In this document: piece by piece, positions 1-3,852 of the stretch
Numbering within the stretch: the first letter of the stretch is position 1
Layout of the letters: each line of letters begins with the position of its first letter
NCBI GenBank assembly: GCA_964542315.1
Contig: CAZIUA010000113.1
Location: 1-5,676 of the forward strand
From: UBA11524 sp964542315
GTDB taxonomy: Bacteria; Bacillota; Clostridia; Christensenellales; Aristaeellaceae
Length of the DNA stretch: 5,676 nt
Direction: 5' to 3'
Translations under genes and position numbers: made by a program
Notes under the pieces: generated by a model
Told to the model about the DNA's origin: nothing
Databases searched by the model: none
The model's input: only the letters and a program-made list of their open reading frames with translations

Positions 1-54
1 CTCCACAAGTGGATCGAGAAGCAATTCTCAGCAGGAGGTGACGGCCATGAATAA
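1..54 (+). CDS. 3' end of an unidentified upstream phage gene (partial)
   Basis: Reading from base 1 gives 17 residues, LHKWIEKQFSAGGDGHE, before a TAA at 52-54. This frame is preferred over the other two because its residue composition (KWIEKQF) looks like a normal protein C-terminus. The stop also overlaps the ATG of the next gene at 47 by eight bases, matching the compact overlaps elsewhere in the window. The AGGAGG at 33-38 that serves the next gene lies inside this coding end, as expected for translational coupling. Too little is present to name a product. Frame 2 is also open here, so the call is tentative. Confidence 0.45.
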   Translation, partial: LHKWIEKQFSAGGDGHE

Positions 55-316
55 AGCAACCTGCCGGGGCTGCGGCGCTCCGATCGTCTGGATCAAGACA
101 CCGGCCGGGAAGGCTATGCCGTGCGATCCGGCGCCGGTCTACTATAAGGCAGCGCCCGGCGGGAAGGACAAGATCGTCACCACCCGGGGCGAGGTCGTGA
201 GCTGCGAGATCGTGCCCGGAGCTGAGGCCACAGACGCCGGATACCGGCCCCACTGGGCCACCTGCCCGCAGGCCAGGCAATTCAAGAGAGGAGGAAAGCA
301 CAATGGCAAAGGATAA
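47..316 (+). CDS. Small Cys-rich, putative zinc-binding phage protein (89 aa)
   Basis: I chose the ATG at 47 because AGGAGG at 33-38 lies eight bases upstream. A GTG at 38 in the same frame would add three residues but overlaps that ribosome-binding site. The protein starts with a C-x2-C knuckle (C6, C9, CRGCG). It has a further PC at C26, C53, and a C-terminal H-x3-C (H69, C73; HWATC), so it could hold one or two zinc ions in a small ribbon fold. The C-terminus is basic (RGGKHNGKG). There is no signal peptide or membrane segment. The last 14 bases overlap the methyltransferase gene, whose ribosome-binding site lies inside this gene, so the two are probably translationally coupled. Small proteins with a CxxCG...GKxMPC pattern recur in Clostridia phages without a known role, as I remember them. 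Nucleic-acid binding is possible but not shown. Confidence 0.8.
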   Translation: MNKATCRGCGAPIVWIKTPAGKAMPCDPAPVYYKAAPGGKDKIVTTRGEVVSCEIVPGAEATDAGYRPHWATCPQARQFKRGGKHNGKG

Positions 317-1691
317 ACCACAGCCGCAGGACGGGCCGGAGCTGGCCGAGTACATCACCACAGCGGAGCCGAAGGCATACGCCGACGGCGTCCCCGTGTT
401 CTGCGCCCATGACGCCATCGTGCCGATCAAAGACCTCCAGCCGAACCCGAAGAACCCGAACCAGCACCCGCCGGAGCAGATCAAGCTCCTCGCCTCGGTC
501 ATCCGGGCGACGGGCTGGCGCGGGCCGATCACCGTCAGCACCCGCAGCGGCTACATCGTAAAGGGCCACGGCCGCCTCATGGCTGCCGAGCTCGACGACC
601 TGAAGGAGGCCCCGGTCGACTATCAAAACTACGCCAGCGAGGCCGAGGAGATGGCCGACCTGACCGCCGACAACCGCATCGCAGAGCTCGCCACCATCGA
701 CAACAAAATGCTCGCCGAGGTATTTGCGGACATAGACACGGGCGAGATCCCGTTCATGCTCTCCGGCTACACCGAGGAGGAATACGGCAACATCGTCACG
801 GCCCTCTCTGAAGCTGTCCACGATCAGGAGCTCAAGGGCGACCCCGACGCCGAGATCCCGCCGCCAGCCAAACCCGTCACGCAGTACGGCGACCTCTGGA
901 TCCTCGGCAAGCACCGCGTCCTCTGCGGAGACTGCACCCGGCCGGAGGATCGCGCCCTGCTGCTGGACGGAGCGACGCCGGAGATCCTGCTGACCGACCC
1001 GCCCTACTGCTCAGGCGGCAGCAAGGAGTCGCAGAAGTCGACCGGCAGCATCGGCACGACGCACAAGGACGGCAAGGCCCCGAAGATCGCCAACGACATC
1101 CTCAGCACCCGGGGCTACCAAAACCTGATCCGCGGCGCCCTGACCGACATCCCGTGCCTCTACGCCTACATCTTCACCGACTGGCGAATGTGGGTCTACC
1201 TGTTTGATCTGGTGGAGGCTGCCGGCTTCGGCGTCAAGTCCGAGATCGTATGGGACAAGGGCACGCCGGGCATGGGCGTCGGCTGGCGATCGCAGCATGA
1301 GCTCATACTGTTCGGCGCCCGGGCCGCGACGCACTTCGACGGCCACAAGGGCTACGGCAACGTGCTGAGCATCTCCCGCTCCGGGAATGAGCTGCACCCC
1401 ACACAGAAACCCGTCGAGCTGCTGGAGAAGCTCGTCGACAACACGGACTTCGCCAAGGGCGTCTATGACCCCTTCGGAGGATCCGGCACAACAATGGCCG
1501 CCTGCGAGGCACACGGGCAGCCCTCGTACCTGATGGAGCTGACGCCGGCCTACACCGACGTGATCGTGAAGCGATACATCAGCATCACAGGCAAGAATAA
1601 CGTCCGCTGCGTCCGTCAAGGCAAGGAGCTCCCGCGGGAGGCCATCGCCGAGATCTTCGAGCCCGACGACGAAGGAGGTGAGCAGGAGTGA
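303..1691 (+). CDS. ParB-like domain / DNA (adenine-N6 type) methyltransferase fusion, 462 aa
   Basis: The ATG at 303 follows AGGAGG at 289-294 by eight bases. Residues ~37-110 form a ParB/sulfiredoxin-like domain: an IVPIKDLQPNPKNPN entry, then IVKGHGRLMAAELD at 85-98, where GHGR (88-91) takes the place of the ParB GERR motif. Residues ~195-435 are the methyltransferase: motif IV DPPY at 232-235, WDKGTPG at 317-323, HPTQKP at 365-370, and the S-adenosylmethionine-binding DPFGGSGTT at 389-397. Motif IV before motif I is the beta-class order, and DPPY favours adenine-N6 over cytosine-N4 (SPPY). No restriction endonuclease is nearby, so it is probably an orphan phage enzyme that modifies phage DNA, perhaps for anti-restriction or packaging control. 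Length and both domains look complete. Its 3' end carries the ribosome-binding site of the next gene. Target sequence cannot be read from the protein. Confidence 0.93.
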   Translation: MAKDKPQPQDGPELAEYITTAEPKAYADGVPVFCAHDAIVPIKDLQPNPKNPNQHPPEQIKLLASVIRATGWRGPITVSTRSGYIVKGHGRLMAAELDDLKEAPVDYQNYASEAEEMADLTADNRIAELATIDNKMLAEVFADIDTGEIPFMLSGYTEEEYGNIVTALSEAVHDQELKGDPDAEIPPPAKPVTQYGDLWILGKHRVLCGDCTRPEDRALLLDGATPEILLTDPPYCSGGSKESQKSTGSIGTTHKDGKAPKIANDILSTRGYQNLIRGALTDIPCLYAYIFTDWRMWVYLFDLVEAAGFGVKSEIVWDKGTPGMGVGWRSQHELILFGARAATHFDGHKGYGNVLSISRSGNELHPTQKPVELLEKLVDNTDFAKGVYDPFGGSGTTMAACEAHGQPSYLMELTPAYTDVIVKRYISITGKNNVRCVRQGKELPREAIAEIFEPDDEGGEQE

Positions 1692-1707
1692 CGCCCTGAA
1701 GAAATGA
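1671..1707 (+). promoter_or_regulatory. Ribosome-binding site and GTGA stop/start overlap preceding the late regulator
   Basis: AAGGAGG at 1672-1678 is followed nine bases later by GTG at 1688-1690. That GTG overlaps the methyltransferase stop TGA (1689-1691) in a classic GTGA coupling. Reading from this GTG gives only Met-Thr-Pro and then TGA at 1697-1699. The open regulator frame instead begins at ATG 1704, which has no good ribosome-binding site at normal distance. The 13-mer GAAGGAGGTGAGC (1671-1683) recurs at 2344-2356, where it serves the GTG start of the gene at 2359. This suggests that GTG 1688 is, or was, the intended start and that one base separates it from the gene. Confidence 0.6.
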
Positions 1708-2189
1708 ACGACCAACCCAAAACCAAAAGGATCAAGGAACGGCTGCACAGGTACACGGCCCTGCTCAGGGACATCGACAACCAGCGCGAGCGCCTCGACC
1801 GCATGGAGGCCACGATCGGCAGCCCGTCCGGGCCTGATCTGTCTGGTATGCCACGGCCGCAGGGCGGCGTCTCCAACCCCGTCGCCGCTGCCGTCGAGAA
1901 GAAGATGGAGCTCGAGGCGAAGATCCGGCAGAAGGAGGCCGAGGAGAAAGCCGAGCGCCGGGCCATCGAAGCCATGACCGAGCTCATGGACGACCCCGAC
2001 GAGCGCCTGACCATCCAGCTCAAATATCTCGACCGGGCCGAGTGGCCGGACGTCACCTTCGCGCTGTATGGCAACCGCCCCGACTTTGCGGACAAAGCGG
2101 ACGCCTACCAAAGGAGGATGTACCGAGTCCACGGCCGGGCCCTCCTGAGCCTCGCCGAGATCGAGGCCGAAGTGAATGACAGCAAATGA
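1704..2189 (+). CDS. ArpU/DUF1492-type phage late transcriptional regulator (sigma region 4-like)
   Basis: The first ~85 residues are highly charged and probably a coiled helix pair (DIDNQRERLDRMEATI; EKKMELEAKIRQKEAEEKAERR) with a Pro/Gly-rich linker at 40-60. Residues ~100-150 match the C-terminal helix-turn-helix of ArpU/DUF1492/RinA-like regulators: ERLTIQLKYLDRAEWPDVTFALYG, then YQRRMYRVHGRALLSLAEIE. That domain resembles sigma-70 region 4, and family members activate phage late genes. Its position directly before a promoter and the packaging genes fits. ATG 1704 is the only usable start in the intact frame, but it is poorly served. Removing one C from the CCC at 1694-1696 would join the coupled GTG at 1688 to the gene as MTPEEMNDQ. 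The alternatives are reinitiation after the three-codon leader or a sequencing error. The final codons lie inside the repeat array it may bind. Confidence 0.82.
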   Translation: MNDQPKTKRIKERLHRYTALLRDIDNQRERLDRMEATIGSPSGPDLSGMPRPQGGVSNPVAAAVEKKMELEAKIRQKEAEEKAERRAIEAMTELMDDPDERLTIQLKYLDRAEWPDVTFALYGNRPDFADKADAYQRRMYRVHGRALLSLAEIEAEVNDSK

Positions 2190-2224
2190 CACTAAAACGG
2201 AGTGAATGACATTGAAAGTCACAC
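2175..2224 (+). repeat. Ten-bp-phased AATGACA repeat array, putative activator operator
   Basis: AATGACA occurs at 2175-2181, 2185-2191 and 2205-2211, spaced by 10 and 20 bases. Laid out in rows of ten from 2175, the intervening rows (AAACGGAGTG at 2195 and AAAGTCACAC at 2215) keep the leading AA and look like decayed copies. Spacing by one helical turn puts every copy on the same DNA face, as expected for a multimeric activator. The first two copies overlap the end of the regulator gene (stop at 2187-2189), and the third abuts the -35 box at 2212. I infer that this is the binding site of the regulator just upstream. The repeats are direct observation; the binding is not. Confidence 0.6.
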
Positions 2225-2241
2225 CGGCCCCGTGCTATTCT
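2212..2241 (+). promoter_or_regulatory. Putative late promoter (TTGAAA - 18 bp - TGC TATTCT)
   Basis: TTGAAA at 2212-2217 matches five of six bases of the sigma-70 -35 consensus. Eighteen bases later comes TATTCT at 2236-2241, a weak -10 (four of six) preceded by TG at 2233-2234, an extended -10 element. A start near 2248 would give a leader of about 110 bases before the GTG at 2359, counting the ten N as ten. The phased repeats end right at the -35, which fits an activator contacting RNA polymerase. TATGAT at 2243-2248 is a better -10 by itself but has no -35 at the correct distance. The site lies in the only gap between early-type and late-type genes. Confidence 0.55.
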
Positions 2242-2265
2242 TTATGATACGAAAGACCGACGGAC

Positions 2266-2275
2266 NNNNNNNNNN
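2266..2275. other. Assembly gap (10 N)
   Basis: Ten unknown bases lie between the late-promoter candidate and the leader stem-loop. A run of exactly ten N often stands for a scaffold join rather than ten measured bases, so the real distance, and whether something is missing here, is unknown. Leader length and the promoter-to-gene distance should be read with this in mind. Confidence 0.97.
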
Positions 2276-2280
2276 ACCAA

Positions 2281-2336
2281 AGAGAAGCCGCAAGGCAACC
2301 GAGCCGTCGAGCGTACACACGCCCGGCGGCTTTTCT
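2281..2336 (+). terminator. Leader stem-loop with TTTT tail (terminator- or attenuator-like)
   Basis: AGAGAAGCCGC at 2281-2291 pairs with GCGGCTTTTCT at 2326-2336. This gives an 11-bp stem with one G-U wobble, enclosing a 34-base loop that holds a smaller GCGT-acac-ACGC hairpin (2311-2322). The GC-rich part of the stem is followed directly by TTTT at 2331-2334, which gives the look of an intrinsic terminator. It stands between the late promoter candidate and the first late gene, so it could be an attenuator, a stabilising 5' leader structure or the terminator of the upstream transcript. The T run pairs with the A-rich 5' arm, and the loop is long, so termination efficiency is uncertain. Confidence 0.45.
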
Positions 2337-2358
2337 ATGCCCTGAAGGAGGTGAGCCA

Positions 2359-3018
2359 GTGGCAAAGGGATCCATCACCATGCGCGTCGAGAACCTTCAG
2401 AAGCTCCTCGACCAAGTCCAAGAGATCGACGAGAAGGGCCGCAAGGCCGTGAAGGCCACGGTCAGAGACGTCAAGAGCCGCGCCCCGGGCTGGATCGCTC
2501 AGGAGGTGACGCAGGTCTACAACATCAAGAAGTCGGAGATCACGCCCTCCAGCGGCAAGGGAGCCAAGCCGAAGAAGATGGCCGGCAGCATACAGGTCAG
2601 AGGCGAGACCATCGAGGAGATGACGATCACCTACTCCGGCCGGCTGCTGACCCCTGTCCACTTCGGCATGACGCCCAAGACCCCACCAGCGGGCAAGAGC
2701 TACACGCTGAAGATGCAGGTCGTCAAGGGCCAGAAGAAAGTCATCGGCCGCTACAAGAACACACGCACGCCCGGGGGCCCATACTCCGAGCGCTCGCACA
2801 ATATCCTCATGGGCACCGGCAACACCAAGGCCGACGGCGTGGGCTACATTCCCTTCCAGCGAATGAGCCGCACCCGCACCGACATTCAGAAGTTCACCAC
2901 CATCTCGGTGCCGCAGATGATAACCAGCGACAAGACCAGCGAGAAGATCATGACCAGACTCCAAGAGGAGACGGCCAAGCGACTCCAGCACAACCTTGAC
3001 CGAGCCCTCGGCAAGTAG
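2359..3018 (+). CDS. Minor tail protein Z-like phage protein (219 aa)
   Basis: The GTG start at 2359 is supported by AGGAGG at 2346-2351, seven bases upstream. The protein is basic and soluble, with no signal peptide. It has an N-terminal amphipathic helix (VENLQKLLDQVQEIDEKGRKAVKATVRDVKSRAP, residues 10-43 approximately), then a segment of the type 'conversion to a tail helix plus beta sandwich': VYNIKKSEIT near 53-62, SIQVRGETIEEMTITYSG near 77-94, and LTPVHFGM near 98-104. A late TTISVPQMITSDKTSEKI stretch (180-197) and a C-terminal helix (LQEETAKRLQHNLDRAL) complete it. This order resembles the lambda gpZ/minor tail protein Z family, which completes the tail tip for head joining. The match is by pattern only. 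A tail-type gene directly upstream of the terminase genes is away from the usual tail module. It is probably the first gene of the late operon. Confidence 0.62.
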   Translation: MAKGSITMRVENLQKLLDQVQEIDEKGRKAVKATVRDVKSRAPGWIAQEVTQVYNIKKSEITPSSGKGAKPKKMAGSIQVRGETIEEMTITYSGRLLTPVHFGMTPKTPPAGKSYTLKMQVVKGQKKVIGRYKNTRTPGGPYSERSHNILMGTGNTKADGVGYIPFQRMSRTRTDIQKFTTISVPQMITSDKTSEKIMTRLQEETAKRLQHNLDRALGK

Positions 3019-3098
3019 GGCCACACCAACGGCCGCCGCAGGGCCCCACAGCGGCCCACAGGACGCGCGAAGCGACACAGCCGACCCGACGGACGGCC

Positions 3099-3214
3099 AG
3101 CCAAGAAAACGCGCCACAGAGGCCGCCAGAGCGCCGCACACGACGTCCCGACGCGCCGAAGGTACTGTGACGCGACCGATCGGCCTGCGGTGCTGGCGAG
3201 CCCAAAAAACGCGC
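3099..3214 (+). repeat. Direct repeat pair AGCC-A-AAAACGCGC, exactly 100 bp apart
   Basis: AGCCAAGAAAACGCGC at 3099-3114 and AGCCCAAAAAACGCGC at 3199-3214 agree at 14 of 16 positions. Their starts are exactly 100 bases apart, close to a whole number of helical turns. Both lie in the non-coding stretch before the terminase small-subunit gene. They are candidates for terminase small-subunit binding sites comparable in role to the lambda R sites. No sequence resemblance to lambda R sites is claimed. Confidence 0.6.
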
Positions 3215-3220
3215 AGACTG

Positions 3221-3256
3221 GAAAAAATTTTTTCGGGCCGTTTCGTTTCGCGGCCC
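3221..3256 (+). repeat. A6T6 palindrome followed by a GGGCCG/CGGCCC hairpin
   Basis: GAAAAAATTTTTTC (3221-3234) is a perfect palindrome and the only strongly AT-rich block in a very GC-rich region. A6T6 runs are intrinsically bent DNA. It is followed without a gap by GGGCCG (3235-3240), a ten-base loop TTTCGTTTCG, and CGGCCC (3251-3256), a perfect six-bp stem. It ends ten bases before the ribosome-binding site of the terminase small-subunit gene. Possible roles are a packaging-site bend or a leader hairpin; it has no T tail on the plus strand, so it is not a good forward terminator. Confidence 0.6.
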
Positions 3257-3279
3257 CGGCGGCAGAAAGGAGGAACGCC

Positions 3280-3852
3280 ATGCCGAACAACCCCAACACG
3301 AAGCTCGTCGACAGCAAGACCATCGCGGCCATCTTCGGCGTGGATCCTCGCCGCGTGCAGCAGCTCGCCAAGGAGGGCATCATCACCGCCACAAAGGACG
3401 GGCACGCCAACCGCTACGACCTGCTGCCGACGATCCAGAAGTACATCCGATACCTCAGCGACAAAGCCAACGGCCGCGAGCCGTCCAAGAAGGACAGCGA
3501 GATCGAAGCCCGCCGGCTGGAGGCTGAGGCAGACCTGAAGCGCAGCAAGGCCGACATGGCCGCCCTTCAGCTCAAGGAGCTCGAGGGCACCATGCACCGC
3601 AGCGAGGACGTCGAGGCCGTCATGACCGACCTCGTCTACAATATCAGGTCAATGCTCATAGCCCTGCCCGGTCGTCTGGCCGTCGACGTCGTGGCAGCTC
3701 AGACAGCAGCCGAGGCGTCCGAGATCATCCGGGCCGAGGTCTACAAGATCCTCGAGGAGCTGGCCGCCTACAAATACGATCCCGAGGAATATGCGCGGCG
3801 GGTAAGGGATCGGGAAGGCTGGAGCGACCTCTCCGATGACGCGGACGACTAA
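3280..3852 (+). CDS. Terminase small subunit, Nu1-like DNA-packaging protein (190 aa)
   Basis: ATG 3280 is preceded by AAAGGAGG at 3266-3273 with a six-base spacer. A GTG at 3190 in the same frame would add 30 residues but has no ribosome-binding site and runs through the hairpin region. Residues ~10-60 form a winged helix-turn-helix of the Nu1/MerR-like type: DSKTIAAIFGVDPRRVQQLAKEG, then the wing ITATKDGHANRYDL and TIQKYIRYL. Residues ~72-105 are a charged coiled coil (EIEARRLEAEADLKRSKADMAALQLKELEG), and ~106-165 a helical segment probably for oligomerisation and large-subunit contact. The C-terminus is acidic (SDLSDDADD). Nu1 family proteins bind repeats at the packaging site and load the large subunit. 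The gene overlaps the large-subunit gene by 17 bases, the usual arrangement for such pairs. Confidence 0.85.
   Translation: MPNNPNTKLVDSKTIAAIFGVDPRRVQQLAKEGIITATKDGHANRYDLLPTIQKYIRYLSDKANGREPSKKDSEIEARRLEAEADLKRSKADMAALQLKELEGTMHRSEDVEAVMTDLVYNIRSMLIALPGRLAVDVVAAQTAAEASEIIRAEVYKILEELAAYKYDPEEYARRVRDREGWSDLSDDADD

Larger units (their letters stand above)
3019..3279 (+). other. Repeat-rich non-coding region before the terminase genes, candidate cos site
   Basis: This 261-bp stretch has no supportable gene. It holds three GGCC(C)CACA direct repeats (3019-3025, 3042-3050, 3053-3060), GACGCG at 3062, 3150 and 3169, a CCGATCGG palindrome at 3176-3183, a 16-bp repeat pair one hundred bases apart, a ten-bp degenerate tandem at 3111-3140, and an A6T6 block plus hairpin near the right end. 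In lambda-type phages the terminase recognition and cutting site (cos) lies immediately before the small-subunit gene nu1, with spaced binding repeats and a bend site. This region is in that position, ahead of a Nu1-like gene and a GpA-type enzyme. No nick site can be assigned from sequence alone. Confidence 0.45.

Noticed and set aside
1011..2222. 403-codon open frame on the minus strand
   Set aside because: It lies opposite the methyltransferase and regulator genes, which have clear motifs. It is Leu/Val/Gly/Asp-rich with no recognisable domain. Long mirror frames are expected opposite GC-rich genes.
2243..2248. TATGAT as the -10 of the late promoter
   Set aside because: It is a good hexamer, but TTGAAA is then 25 bases away and no other -35 fits; the TG-TATTCT element with an 18-base spacer is preferred.
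3176..3183. CCGATCGG palindrome as the cos nick site
   Set aside because: An eight-bp palindrome is common in GC-rich DNA, and nothing here shows cohesive-end cutting at this point.
3190..3279. Extended start (GTG 3190) for the terminase small subunit
   Set aside because: It has no ribosome-binding site, while ATG 3280 has AAAGGAGG at ideal distance and starts just before the conserved helix-turn-helix.
2996..3538. 180-codon plus-strand frame across the non-coding region and into the small-subunit gene
   Set aside because: The translation is Arg/Ser/Thr/Pro-rich low-complexity sequence, typical of a wrong frame in GC-rich DNA, and it overlaps the well-supported Nu1-like gene.
2335..3597. 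420-codon open frame on the minus strand
   Set aside because: It runs opposite the tail-like gene, the non-coding region and the terminase small subunit, has no motif and no ribosome-binding site seen, and shows the composition of an antisense shadow.
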